64,000 nucleotides of DNA, from positions 1,984,001 to 2,048,000 of the forward strand of contig CAXXRM010000005.1 in NCBI GenBank assembly GCA_963663135.2, in the 5' to 3' direction. Positions within the stretch are counted from its first letter, which is position 1. Each line of letters opens with the position of its first letter. Source of the stretch: Io17-Chloro-G2 sp963663135. GTDB taxonomy: Bacteria; Chloroflexota; Dehalococcoidia; Lucifugimonadales; UBA3495. The position numbers were made by a program, and so were the translations under genes. Of this stretch, positions 17,278 to 26,056 are shown piece by piece. The notes under the pieces were generated by a model that searched no databases, was not told the origin of the DNA, and saw only the letters and a program-made list of their open reading frames with translations.

Positions 17278-18360
17278 ATGAATCCGGTCCCTCTGCAGGC
17301 GCGCCGCTTTGACGTAGAGGACTCCTACGAAGCGGTCCAAGACTATTGCTGGGAGCAGGGATGGACCGATGGGCTGCCGGTGGTCCCACCCACTGAGGAT
17401 TTGGTCCGACGAATGCTCATGGGCTTCGGAGAGGACCCGTCGGCGTCGCTGGGCGTTATCCAACCCCGCAACGCCCGCGTTACGCTGGAAAAGGTAGCCA
17501 TCAATGCGGTAATGGCTGGCTGCCAACCCCAGTATTTTCCCGTGGTTGTCGCCGCGGTCAAAGCGATCCTAAAGGAGGAATTCAACGTCGCTGGAGTCTC
17601 GTCCACCACCGGGGGCGCGGCGCCCGTAATCATGGTGAACGGCCCGATGGCCAACCAGTTGGGTATAAACGGGGATGCCGGGGCATTCGGACCCGGATAC
17701 CGGGCCAACGCCTCAATCGGCCGGGCCATCCGCCTGGTCATCCGAAATCTAGGCGGGCAAATTCCGGGCGAGATGGACAAGGCAACGCTGGCATTCCCCG
17801 GCAGATATACCTTCTGCTTCTCGGAAAACGAGGGCCGGAGTCCCTGGGAGCCCAGACACGTGGAGTTGGGTTATGGCCCCGAGGCCAGCATTGTCACCGT
17901 GGCGGGCATCCGCGGCATATACCCGGTTATGGAAACCACAGTGGCCACAGGCCTGGAAGTGATGCAGACTATAGTCGGGACCATGAAAGCCGGCGGCATT
18001 GCAAATTACTACCAATCGGGGACCGGTTCACAAATCGTATTGGTCCTTTGTCCCGAACACGCGGACGATGTTGCGGCGTCAGGTCTGTCCAAGTCCGATG
18101 TTCGAGAGTACGTGTTCCAAAACGCCAGATTGCCGTTGGGTCAATTGGTGGGAGTAGCGCACTATGGCAATCGCAATTGGCCGGCCTGGATTGACGAAAC
18201 CAGTCCTGACACCATGGTGCCGATAGTAAGGTCCCCCGATGACATTGTCGTGATGGTTGCAGGGGGCGATGGCCGCCATTCCGCGTGGCTGGCAGGATGG
18301 GGTGTCACCCGAATAGTCACCCAAGAAATCAATCTGGACATAACCGGGCCAGGCGCCTGA
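17278..18360 (+). CDS. UGSC-associated conserved protein, 360 aa
   Basis: Begins MNPVPLQARRFDVEDSYEAVQDYC and has a WTDGLPVVPPTEDLVRRML block near residues 28-48, then VIQPRNARVTLEKVAINAVMAGCQ at about 60-83. These blocks are what I recall from proteins encoded next to UGSC-family (seleno)proteins in many bacteria. A Gly/Ala-rich middle (GINGDAGAFGPGYRANASIGRAIR) and a C-terminal DIVVMVAGGDGRHSAW stretch suggest a cytosolic alpha/beta enzyme with a phosphate or nucleotide site. There is no signal peptide. Cysteines are few, with Cys83 in the AVMAGCQ motif conserved as I recall. The catalytic activity is unknown. It overlaps no gene and ends about 360 bp before the next promoter. Confidence 0.7.
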   Translation: MNPVPLQARRFDVEDSYEAVQDYCWEQGWTDGLPVVPPTEDLVRRMLMGFGEDPSASLGVIQPRNARVTLEKVAINAVMAGCQPQYFPVVVAAVKAILKEEFNVAGVSSTTGGAAPVIMVNGPMANQLGINGDAGAFGPGYRANASIGRAIRLVIRNLGGQIPGEMDKATLAFPGRYTFCFSENEGRSPWEPRHVELGYGPEASIVTVAGIRGIYPVMETTVATGLEVMQTIVGTMKAGGIANYYQSGTGSQIVLVLCPEHADDVAASGLSKSDVREYVFQNARLPLGQLVGVAHYGNRNWPAWIDETSPDTMVPIVRSPDDIVVMVAGGDGRHSAWLAGWGVTRIVTQEINLDITGPGA

Positions 18361-18715
18361 AGTGGGCCCTAGAAACTCGGACGGAAACCCCGATTCTCTA
18401 CAAGCCGTCGTTTTCTCAACGGCGATTGTCGATGTATCAGTGGGTTCTTGAAACGTATTGCATACACTGCCATGCCGAATAAGACTGGAATACGTCTGCT
18501 CGGCGTAGCGCGAAACCCGGCCAATGGCTTTCCGGCCAGACTTCTAGGCTGCGACCAGCGTCGAAACGTGCCGGCGCGCGTGGTGGGGGAGTTACGCCAT
18601 CCAAAGGAGCCTTCCAGGAACATGCGCTGTCTGTTATCGGCTCAACCGGTAAGGGAAACATAACCGCGGGCCTATATTTGTCCCAGTCCGAACATTTACG
18701 CCGCGTGGCATTAAG
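18361..18715. other. Intergenic, nothing recognised
   Basis: 355 bp. Short frames on both strands have no recognisable domain and mutual overlap. The fragments may be the worn remains of a gene, but I cannot name it. Confidence 0.45.
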
Positions 18716-18745
18716 TTGACGAAACCCGGTCATTAAAACTATAAT
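18716..18745 (+). promoter_or_regulatory. Strong sigma-70-like promoter
   Basis: TTGACG (18716-18721) and TATAAT (18740-18745) with an 18-bp spacer. GGAGG at 18761-18765 is 9 bp before the ATG of the small Zn-binding protein gene, giving a very short leader. Confidence 0.75.
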
Positions 18746-18774
18746 GTTGCCCTACTTGGTGGAGGTTTTGGCTT

Positions 18775-19044
18775 ATGGCGCAACAGGCAACCCCATCTTC
18801 CCAATCCGGAGCTCCAGAACCCGACGGCTGTCGCCACCATTGGTCAATCCAACCGGCCACCGGCCCTGTCAGCCAAGGGGTGTGCCAGCTTTGCGGCGAC
18901 GTACGCGAGTTCAAGAACTACGTCGAGGCAGCTACCTGGGGTGACTCACGGCTGGCAAACCGGACCAACACCCAGGAATCCCAGGCCCTGGTCAAGCCGG
19001 TAAGCGAAGTTCCAGAAGAAAAGGAAGAAGAAGAGGACAATTGA
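18775..19044 (+). CDS. Small conserved putative zinc-binding protein, 89 aa
   Basis: The core (about residues 19-60) reads C-R-H-H-W then VSQGVCQLCGDVREFKNYV. Cys19, His21 or His22, Cys38 and Cys41 could bind one Zn(II), giving a CxH...CxxC ribbon. The N-terminal 15 residues and the Glu-rich C-terminus (EVPEEKEEEEDN) look disordered. A near-consensus promoter, SD and terminator bracket it as a monocistronic unit, so it is probably well expressed. I recall similar short proteins in Chloroflexota and other phyla as unnamed conserved proteins. Function unknown; binding of nucleic acid or a partner protein is a guess. Confidence 0.78.
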   Translation: MAQQATPSSQSGAPEPDGCRHHWSIQPATGPVSQGVCQLCGDVREFKNYVEAATWGDSRLANRTNTQESQALVKPVSEVPEEKEEEEDN

Positions 19045-19098
19045 TCGGCCCCTGAGGTTACAGGAGGCGCGTTCGAACCGCTCCCTCGCCCTGAGAAT

Positions 19099-19122
19099 GC
19101 CGGTCCTGAGACCGGCTTTTTT
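19099..19122 (+). terminator. Rho-independent terminator of the small Zn-protein gene
   Basis: GCCGGTC and GACCGGC (7-bp stem, CTGA loop) are followed by six T residues. It is 55 bp after the stop codon. Confidence 0.93.
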
Positions 19123-19287
19123 AACGACGCCGACCCGGGGAGATATCACACTTCAGGGACTTTTAGGTATGCTCCGGGTAGTGCGCGACGGTCGTCTCCG
19201 ATTGGAATCCCGCTTGGCGTTCCGATAGCCCCAGGTTGGAGCCAAGGTCAAAACGCCGGCGGCAATCTCCGGTTGCGCCCCCCACGT

Positions 19288-19302
19288 TATACAAAATGTA
19301 TA
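19288..19302. promoter_or_regulatory. Operator-like palindrome upstream of dnaE
   Basis: TATACA and TGTATA are separated by AAA, a perfect 6-6 inverted repeat about 130 bp before the dnaE start. A possible dnaE promoter (TTGACA 19340-19345, GTTAAT 19364-19369, 18-bp spacer) lies just downstream. The binding protein is unknown. Confidence 0.35.
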
Positions 19303-19432
19303 TTGCGGCCCTCGGATCGCAACATCTTGTATTTCCCCCTTGACACCACCGTATTTAGGACGGGTTAATATATGTCCCTAACTGGCCTCCGCCGGGGGTG
19401 GCGGGGTTTCTCTACGGGAGGTTGCAGGGTTA

Positions 19433-22400
19433 GTGTTCACCCATCTACACGTCCACACTGAGTACAGCATGCTGGACGGGATCAGCCGGATCCCGGACTT
19501 GGTCAACCATACCAAGAGTCTGGGCATGGAATCCCTAGCCATCACCGACCACGGCACCTTTTACGGTGTGGTGGACTTTTATTCGGCATGCAAAGAAGCC
19601 GGCATCAAACCGATCATCGGCTGTGAGGTATACGTCGCCAATAGCAGCCGCCACGATAGAAGCGCCGCAGAACGGAGCCCGAACCACCTGGTCCTGCTAG
19701 CCAGAAACACCCAGGGCTACCGCAACCTGATGCAGTTGTTGACGCTGGCTCACGTGGAGGGATTCCACTATCGGCCGCGCATCGACAAAGAATTATTGGA
19801 AAAATATTGCGGGGGGCTGATAGCGCTGTCGGGTTGCCCCTCGGCCGAGATTCCCCGGCTGCTTATCAACCAAGACTTCGAAAACGCCCGCAAGGCTGCC
19901 GTCTGGTACCGGGAGCTCTTTGGAGACGGGTTTTTCCTGGAACTGCAGAACCACCAACACATCGAGCATCTGCCCCAGATCAATCAGGGTCTTGTGACCA
20001 TGGGGCGCGATTTGGATCTTCCGTTGGTCGTCACCAACGACTGCCACTACGTCCACCAGGCCGACTCTCCCCTCCAGGACGTTTACATCTGCATCCAGAC
20101 CAACACCACAGTCAACGACGAAAAACGCCTGCGCATGGAAGACGATTCCTACTACATCAAAAGCCCCCAGGAAATGGCGCTGCTGTTCCCGGAGTTTCCC
20201 GAGGCTCTCGAGAACACCCAGCGAATTGCCGACATGTGCGAGGTGGACCTGGGGTTCGATCAGACCCACCTGCCAAAATACCAGACTCCCGACGGCAGTG
20301 ACGCCCTGGAGTACCTATCCAAACTCTGCTGGCAGGGATTTAGGGAAAGATACCCCCATGCCACTCCCGAAGCGGAATACCGGCTTCGTTACGAGTTGGA
20401 GGTGATTCACCAAACCCATTTCGCCGATTACTTTCTGGTGGTTTGGGACATCATTGACTTCGCCCGCAAGAACGGCATTCTTTACGGTGTGAGAGGCAGC
20501 GCCGCCGGCAGCGTGGCTCTTTACTGTCTTGGTATCACCATCGTGGACCCTCTGGAATACCGCCTGGTCTTTGAAAGGTTCCTCAACCTGGAACGGAAGG
20601 AGTTGCCCGACATAGACCTGGACTTCCAGGACGACCGGCGAGACGAGGTGCTGCACTACGTCATCGAACGTTACGGGAGGGACAAAGTCGCCCAGATAAT
20701 CACGTTTGGGACCTTGGGCGCCAGGGCGGCTTTGCGGGATGTCGGTCGAGCCTTGGCCATGACTTACGGCGAGGTAGACCGGGTGGCCCGCATGGTTCCC
20801 ATGAAGGCCCGAACCCTGGAAGACGCAATCAGGGTAACCCCTGAGCTGGATACGGCCTACAAAGAGGAGGAGGCAGTCCACAAGCTGGTGGACATCGCCC
20901 AGGGCCTGGAGGGAATAGTTCACCACGTCAGCACCCACGCCGCGGGCGTGCTGATAGCTGACGAACCGCTGACCGGAACGGTGCCCCTGCAGAGGCCAAC
21001 CAGGGGTGACGAAAGCAGTCCCGTACTTATGACCCAGTTTTCGATGGACCCGGTGGCCAAGTTGGGTCTGTTGAAGATGGACTTTTTGGGCTTAACCAAC
21101 CTGACCATTCTGGACCGGGTTGTAAACCTGGTGAAGGCGAGCCACGGCGTCGAAATTGACCTCAACAGCCTACCCCTGGACGACAAAGAAACCTTTAAGT
21201 TGCTATCCTCCGGCTATACCTCCGACGTGTTTCAATTGGAAAGCGCTGGGATGCAGCGGTACATCAAAGAGTTGAAACCGGCCAACCTGGGCGAAATTTC
21301 GGCGATGATCGCGTTGTACCGTCCGGGGCCAATGGAGCACATAAGCAGGTTCATCGACGCCAAATTCGGTCGGGAGGAGATAACCTACCCCCACCCCAGC
21401 CTGAAGGACCTGCTGGACGAGACCTACGGGATCATTGTGTACCAAGACCAGGTGCTGCTCATTCTTCAGCAATTCGCCGGCTACTCCCTGGGCGGGGCTG
21501 ACGTGGTCCGCAAAGCCATGGGCAAGAAGATTTCCTCTTTGATGGTCCAGGAGCGGGAGAAGTTCGTCGCTGGGGCCTTGGAAAAGGGATTCGACCAGGG
21601 GTTGGCGGTGGAGGTCTTCAACCTGATCGAACCCTTCGCCGGATACGCATTCAACAAGGCTCACAGCATCAGTTACGCCCTGATTTCCTACTGGACCGCC
21701 TATTTCAAGACCCACTATCCCGTGGAGTACATGGCTTCAGTGCTCAACTCCCGGCTGGACAACCCGGAACGGGTTGCGGGAACCATCAACGAGTGCTTCC
21801 GCATGGGCATACCGGTGTTGCTGCCCGATATCAACCGCTCGGAAGAGCGCTTCACCATTGACGTGGGTTACGGTGACGCGGGCGGCGGCGCTGTTGCCGC
21901 CGCCGGGATTGGCGCCGCGCCCGCCAACCAGAAGCCGGGCCTGCGCATGGGGCTATCGGTCATAAAATCCGTGGGAGAAGGGGCGGTCAGGCCCATCGTG
22001 GCCGAGCGCAAGGAGAACGGGCCGTTCTCCTCAATAGACGACTTTTGCCGGCGGGCCAATTCCAAGGGTTTGAACCGGCGCACCCTGGAATGCCTGGTGA
22101 AGGTGGGCGCCTTCGACAGCCTCACGGGCCGGGGGCCGCTGCTCAACGTCCTGGATCAAGTGATCGCCACCGCCCAAATGGAAGCAAAGGCCAGGGACTC
22201 GGGGCAGACCAGCATGTTCGGCGGCAACAGCGGGGATTCCGGCATACCGGAATCCCCGGGGATTATCCTCGAAGGCCCGGACGTGGCGGACCAGGAGAAG
22301 GCCATGTGGGAGCGTGAGCTCCTGGGGGTGTCCCTGTCGCATAACCCTTTGAAAGATCTGGCCAAGTTGGATTCGACCGGGTCGATAGCCTCGATCCACG

Positions 22401-23119
22401 AAATCGATGAAGAGATGAAAGGCCAAACGCTGTCGGTGGTCGGCCACGTGGCGTCCACGACGACCCGGGAGACCCGCGAGGGCAGGAAGTTTGTCATCGC
22501 CAACGTGGAACTCCTCTCCGGCACGCTGGAAGTGATGGTATGGCCGGATATCCTGGAGCGCACCAGCGAGAATTGGAAGGAAGGCAACTTGGTGCGAGTC
22601 ACCGGCAAACTCAGGGTCCGGGGTGAGGATTTTTCATTGGCTTGCGAACAGGCGGAGACCCTATCAGTCAACGAGACGGCAACATTAACATCACATGGGA
22701 CCACCCCGCCCGACCCCGGCAAGCTCAATGGGATGCCAACGCCGGCCACGCCGGTGACTGCGAATGCCGTTCCCAGCAATAATGGGGAGCACAACGGCCA
22801 AAACGGACCTTCTAACGGGAACGCGGCCAACGAGAAGGAACAATCTACCCCGGCAACCAAAAACAGTGGGTCGAAGACCGTGTCCATCGGAGTCACCGAA
22901 TCTGAGAATCCCGTGTCCGACGCTATCCTCCTAAGAGAAGTGGTCGGCATTCTTCTGGAATACCCGGGCACCGACAAGGTCATGCTCCAGATCCATACCG
23001 GCGGGCGCCGGGTGGTCATGGACCTTCCAGTGGTCACTACCGGTTACTGTCCTAACATGCAGGAACGATTGGAGGGGCTGTTGGGGAGCGATCGAGTCGG
23101 CCTGATTGAGGGCCTGTGA
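19433..23119 (+). CDS. dnaE: DNA polymerase III alpha subunit (DnaE)
   Basis: 1228 residues from GTG 19433 (GGGAGG about 15 bp upstream). The N-terminal PHP domain keeps its metal-binding start HLHVHTEYSMLDG and the later ITDHG and HYV motifs. The polymerase core has GSAAGS (about 354-359) and the catalytic PDIDLDF (about 393-399). It continues with the fingers region, a tandem helix-hairpin-helix domain, and an OB domain (GHVASTTTRETREGRKFVIANVEL). Between the OB domain and a short C-terminal domain (about 1085-1150) is an unusual Asn/Gly/Pro-rich linker (NNGEHNGQNGPSNGNAANEK) that homologues usually lack. It is the replicative polymerase subunit and looks intact. Confidence 0.97.
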   Translation: MFTHLHVHTEYSMLDGISRIPDLVNHTKSLGMESLAITDHGTFYGVVDFYSACKEAGIKPIIGCEVYVANSSRHDRSAAERSPNHLVLLARNTQGYRNLMQLLTLAHVEGFHYRPRIDKELLEKYCGGLIALSGCPSAEIPRLLINQDFENARKAAVWYRELFGDGFFLELQNHQHIEHLPQINQGLVTMGRDLDLPLVVTNDCHYVHQADSPLQDVYICIQTNTTVNDEKRLRMEDDSYYIKSPQEMALLFPEFPEALENTQRIADMCEVDLGFDQTHLPKYQTPDGSDALEYLSKLCWQGFRERYPHATPEAEYRLRYELEVIHQTHFADYFLVVWDIIDFARKNGILYGVRGSAAGSVALYCLGITIVDPLEYRLVFERFLNLERKELPDIDLDFQDDRRDEVLHYVIERYGRDKVAQIITFGTLGARAALRDVGRALAMTYGEVDRVARMVPMKARTLEDAIRVTPELDTAYKEEEAVHKLVDIAQGLEGIVHHVSTHAAGVLIADEPLTGTVPLQRPTRGDESSPVLMTQFSMDPVAKLGLLKMDFLGLTNLTILDRVVNLVKASHGVEIDLNSLPLDDKETFKLLSSGYTSDVFQLESAGMQRYIKELKPANLGEISAMIALYRPGPMEHISRFIDAKFGREEITYPHPSLKDLLDETYGIIVYQDQVLLILQQFAGYSLGGADVVRKAMGKKISSLMVQEREKFVAGALEKGFDQGLAVEVFNLIEPFAGYAFNKAHSISYALISYWTAYFKTHYPVEYMASVLNSRLDNPERVAGTINECFRMGIPVLLPDINRSEERFTIDVGYGDAGGGAVAAAGIGAAPANQKPGLRMGLSVIKSVGEGAVRPIVAERKENGPFSSIDDFCRRANSKGLNRRTLECLVKVGAFDSLTGRGPLLNVLDQVIATAQMEAKARDSGQTSMFGGNSGDSGIPESPGIILEGPDVADQEKAMWERELLGVSLSHNPLKDLAKLDSTGSIASIHEIDEEMKGQTLSVVGHVASTTTRETREGRKFVIANVELLSGTLEVMVWPDILERTSENWKEGNLVRVTGKLRVRGEDFSLACEQAETLSVNETATLTSHGTTPPDPGKLNGMPTPATPVTANAVPSNNGEHNGQNGPSNGNAANEKEQSTPATKNSGSKTVSIGVTESENPVSDAILLREVVGILLEYPGTDKVMLQIHTGGRRVVMDLPVVTTGYCPNMQERLEGLLGSDRVGLIEGL

Positions 23120-23207
23120 TCATCAGGAGCCTGGTTTCAAGACAATCGTGTGCCTGGGATTGTATTACCTTTCCCGTGGTTGACGGGTTAAAGGGAGGCT
23201 GGTAGAC
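23120..23207. other. Short spacer after dnaE
   Basis: 88 bp with an AGGGAGG ribosome-binding site (about 23192-23198) for the truncated frame at 23208. No terminator is visible for dnaE. Confidence 0.4.
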
Positions 23208-23435
23208 TTGCCCGAAATCTCTAACCGTCTGGCTACTAAAGATCAAGGCGAGGGGCCAGCCGACCCCTTGATTGAGGTGAGCGATTTGACGTTAACTTAT
23301 TGTACAAAGATCGGGTCTTATTATTCGGGACCCGATTGTTCAGTCAGGGACTACCCCTCCAGGCCGGTTTCTACCAACTTCCGCCACCCCCACGTCCGCT
23401 CCCGCCGCATTCCCACCATCCCCTGCGAGCCTTAG
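23208..23435 (+). pseudogene. Truncated start of an ABC-transporter ATPase gene
   Basis: A TTG at 23208 follows a strong SD. The first 31 codons read LPEISNRLATKDQGEGPADPLIEVSDLTLTY; the PLIEVSDLTLTY end is the first beta-strand pattern of ABC ATP-binding proteins, where a Walker A should follow within about 30 residues. After that point homology ends: an ATCGGGTC/GACCCGAT hairpin (23310-23336) interrupts and the remaining frame is Pro/Arg-rich without any domain. The body of the gene has been lost. Confidence 0.45.
23310..23336. terminator. Hairpin at the break point of the ABC-ATPase fragment
   Basis: An 8-bp perfect stem (ATCGGGTC with GACCCGAT) and an 11-base loop, followed by TGTT. It could terminate readthrough from dnaE or mark a rearrangement junction. 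Confidence 0.4.
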
Positions 23436-23622
23436 ATACCCGAATAGCACTGCTATCAGGGTCTAACTAGGCGGCCCCCCTCCCGGCTTCCCGATACCAT
23501 TCAGGCGTACGCCATAGCACTTTGCGTGGCTGCATGCCGCTTGTCGCCGCCTTAATCACCCCCGCAACCTATGCCTGAGATTAAACTTTGCCCAAAATTG
23601 AGTCATTCTGAGAGGTGCGCTT
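23337..23622. other. Intergenic, no gene seen
   Basis: About 290 bp, C-rich on the plus strand, containing only short frames. No RNA gene or clear promoter was found ahead of panD. Confidence 0.4.
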
Positions 23623-23994
23623 TTGAGAGAAGTCCTAAAGTCCAAGATTCACCGGGCCTGGGTCACAGACCACAACGTTGATTACGTCGGCAGCATCGTT
23701 ATCGACCAAGCGCTGATGGAGAAAGCGGACATGTGGGAGTACGAAAAGGTTTTGTGCTGCAATGTCAACAATGGCAATCGCTTTGAAACCTACGTGCTGC
23801 CGGGTCCCAATGGAGAAGGCGACATTTCGGTCCAAGGCGCGGCCGCCAAGCTGTGCGAGAATGGCGATTGCCTGATTATCCTCTCATTTGAGCTCACCGA
23901 CGAACCGGTAGAACCCAAGATGGTCCTTGTGGACCGAAACAACCGGTTTGCAGAGTACCTGGGGACCAATCAACATGCCCAGCAGGTTCACTGA
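23623..23994 (+). CDS. panD: Aspartate 1-decarboxylase proenzyme (PanD)
   Basis: 123 residues from TTG 23623 (GAGAGGTG upstream). It begins REVLKSKIHRAWVTDHNVDYVGS; the Gly23-Ser24 bond is the self-cleavage site that makes the pyruvoyl group. Other family marks are VNNGNRFETYVLPG, GAAAKLCENGDCLIIL and the final VDRNNR segment. It makes beta-alanine for pantothenate and CoA. It stands alone here without panB or panC. Length is normal for the family. Confidence 0.94.
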   Translation: MREVLKSKIHRAWVTDHNVDYVGSIVIDQALMEKADMWEYEKVLCCNVNNGNRFETYVLPGPNGEGDISVQGAAAKLCENGDCLIILSFELTDEPVEPKMVLVDRNNRFAEYLGTNQHAQQVH

Positions 23995-24344
23995 ACCGAG
24001 AACCGTAGACACCGTCTACCCGTCGTTTCGGAAAAGCGGAGGCAGTTTTAATACAGCTTCCGCCGCCCAAATACCTTATCCCCAAGGGGTCGGTTATCCA
24101 CGCCTGGAGCCCGCTGACATGTGCCGCGTTCCAGCCAGGCATACGGCCTTCCTGGAGGCCTTCCGGGTACTTTCACCCGCTGGCCCACCGGGGCGGAAAG
24201 GCTCCGATGCGTCTCACAGGCCTGTCACCAAACGGTTAACGCGTTAACAACCAAGAATTGAGTCGGGGCTTCTAACCTTGCACGAAATAGACCATCCGCC
24301 AGTGGCGTTACAACCCCGTCGGATGGGCCGATTGGAGTGAACCT
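23995..24344. other. Intergenic region upstream of a methyltransferase gene
   Basis: 350 bp. The only structure seen is the 14-bp palindrome at 24235-24248. No RNA gene was identified. Confidence 0.4.
24235..24248. promoter_or_regulatory. Perfect 14-bp palindrome GTTAACGCGTTAAC
   Basis: A full self-complementary site with nested GTTAAC half sites, 97 bp before the methyltransferase start. It is operator-like; the factor is unknown. Confidence 0.35.
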
Positions 24345-24971
24345 ATGACTGAGCAAAACAAGATTCAGTGGGTGTATTCCTCCCGCAACAACCAGGAGTT
24401 GGAGGAACGCTACGACCAGTGGGCGTCGGAATACGACCGGGACCTGGACGCCGAATTCGGCTGGTTCGCCCCCCAACACTCCTGCGATGCTTTCACCCAA
24501 TATGTGGACAAGGGTGCAAAAGTCTTGGACGCCGGCGCAGGCACGGGCCAGGTGGGGCAGATCCTGGCAGGGATGGGGTATTCCAACCTTACAGCCATGG
24601 ACATGTCCCAGGGCATGTTGGACGTTTCCCGTGAGAAGAACGTATACCGGGACTTGCACCAGATGGTAATGGGTGAGCCCCTTGGTTTTCCGAGCGATGG
24701 CTTCGACGCCGTAATAACCGTCGGGGTGCTAACCGTGGGCCATGCCCCGGCAACGTCACTGGATGAGCTGGTTAGGGTCACCAGACCAGGTGGTTACATC
24801 GTGTTCAGCCTTCGCCCTGATGTCTACGAGAACGACGGATTCAAGGAAAAGCAGGACCAACTGGAAGCAGCCAGCAGGTGGAAGCTGGTGAATACGTCCG
24901 AGCCGTTCCAACCCCTCCCCAAGGGCGAGCCCGATGTACTACACCAGGTCTGGGTATACCAGGTGCTGTAA
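24345..24971 (+). CDS. Class I SAM-dependent methyltransferase
   Basis: 208 residues. Motif I is VLDAGAGTGQVG (about 59-70), the acidic residue of motif II lies in LTAMDMSQGML, and FDAVITVGVLTVGH is the motif IV region, followed by RVTRPGGYIVFSLR. The start has a GGAG SD. The small size and WASEYD N-terminus resemble the METTL27-like group of small-molecule methyltransferases; the substrate cannot be told. A second methyltransferase gene follows 145 bp downstream on the same strand. The pair are not recent duplicates, because their sequences differ throughout. Confidence 0.85.
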   Translation: MTEQNKIQWVYSSRNNQELEERYDQWASEYDRDLDAEFGWFAPQHSCDAFTQYVDKGAKVLDAGAGTGQVGQILAGMGYSNLTAMDMSQGMLDVSREKNVYRDLHQMVMGEPLGFPSDGFDAVITVGVLTVGHAPATSLDELVRVTRPGGYIVFSLRPDVYENDGFKEKQDQLEAASRWKLVNTSEPFQPLPKGEPDVLHQVWVYQVL

Positions 24972-25116
24972 ATCACTGCCAGGACCGCTTCCGACTAAAG
25001 GGCAAAGCATCCGCGGGAGCATATATTCAACCGATTGGGCACCACCAGACTGTCGCCCACCTGCCAACCAGCCCAGGTGGCTGCCCCTATTCGAAATTAA
25101 CTACATGGAGGCCCCT

Positions 25117-25935
25117 ATGGTCAGCAGGTTTTCGGAGCAAGAAACTGAAAGCTACTACGATTCTGAGGACACTATCTACCGTTCCTTCTGGGATGAAAAC
25201 GGGAGCGTCCATTGGGGACTGTTCGACGAGTCTACCGGGGAAGACTTCCTCAAAGCCTGCACCAACCTTGACGAAACCATGGCGCGCGAGGGGCGGATTG
25301 ATCAGTCTTCCCGCGTTTTGGACTTGGGTTGCGGAAACGGGACCACCGCCATCTGGTTGAGCTCGTTCCGTAGTTGTCAGGTTACCGGTGTCGACCTCAG
25401 CGGCGTGCGAGTGCAGAACGCGTTGGATTCCCTGGCCCGGCTGGACTCACAGGCGCAGTCCCAGTTGGCATTTGAGAAGGCCTCGGCTACCGACTTGCCA
25501 TTTGAGGACGGAAGTTTTACCCACGTGTGGAGTCAGGCGGTGATATACCACGTTCCGGACAAGGACTCCGCCTTGGCCGAAGCGTACCGGGTGTTGGAAC
25601 CCGGCGGAATCATGGTCTTCGACGACCTGATCAAGCCCCAACCCAACATCAGCGAAGACGCCCGGAAATTCGTTTACGACCGGCTACTCTATGACACGCC
25701 ATTCAGCTTTGAATCATACCAGGACGCGCTGGAGGACCAGGGTTTCAAGGTGCTGGAGGCTCAGGACCTCTCAGCCCACCTGAAGAACAGCTATCTCCGG
25801 CTGTCCGAGCGTACCCCCAAGTCCGACTCGGAACACGCCGAGCACTACGCCATGTTGACCAATGCCTACCTCGGGACAGCCCAGGCTGTGGACAACCGGG
25901 AATTAGGCTGGGGCATGTATATCTGCCAGAAGTAG
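25117..25935 (+). CDS. SAM-dependent methyltransferase, sarcosine/glycine-type
   Basis: 272 residues from ATG 25117, chosen over ATG 25105 because GGAGG at 25107-25111 fits it. Motif I is VLDLGCGNGTTA (about 67-78), and LPFEDGSFTHVWSQAVIYHVPDK is the motif IV-V region typical of the UbiE/sarcosine-dimethylglycine methyltransferase superfamily. YDSEDTIYRSFWDENGSVHWG at the N-terminus is a substrate-lid pattern of that group. It probably methylates a small amine or lipid-like molecule in the cytosol. It converges with the hydrolase gene at 26057. Confidence 0.83.
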   Translation: MVSRFSEQETESYYDSEDTIYRSFWDENGSVHWGLFDESTGEDFLKACTNLDETMAREGRIDQSSRVLDLGCGNGTTAIWLSSFRSCQVTGVDLSGVRVQNALDSLARLDSQAQSQLAFEKASATDLPFEDGSFTHVWSQAVIYHVPDKDSALAEAYRVLEPGGIMVFDDLIKPQPNISEDARKFVYDRLLYDTPFSFESYQDALEDQGFKVLEAQDLSAHLKNSYLRLSERTPKSDSEHAEHYAMLTNAYLGTAQAVDNRELGWGMYICQK

Positions 25936-26056
25936 ATCCAGAGCGGTCAGGTCACGACGCAGGGGTCGAAAACTCCGCGTCGCGGCCCAACAACAAGGGT
26001 TCTATCTGATTGCAGCCTTGGAACCGTGGAAGCGTCGCTCCCAACCCGGGGCGGCG

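Noticed and set aside
19060..19090. GCGTTCGAACCGC after the small Zn-protein gene as tRNA
   Set aside because: The upstream sequence is the coding region of the Zn protein and no cloverleaf forms.
22156..23037. 293-codon minus-strand frame inside dnaE
   Set aside because: Shadow of a real gene with an obvious polymerase domain on the plus strand.
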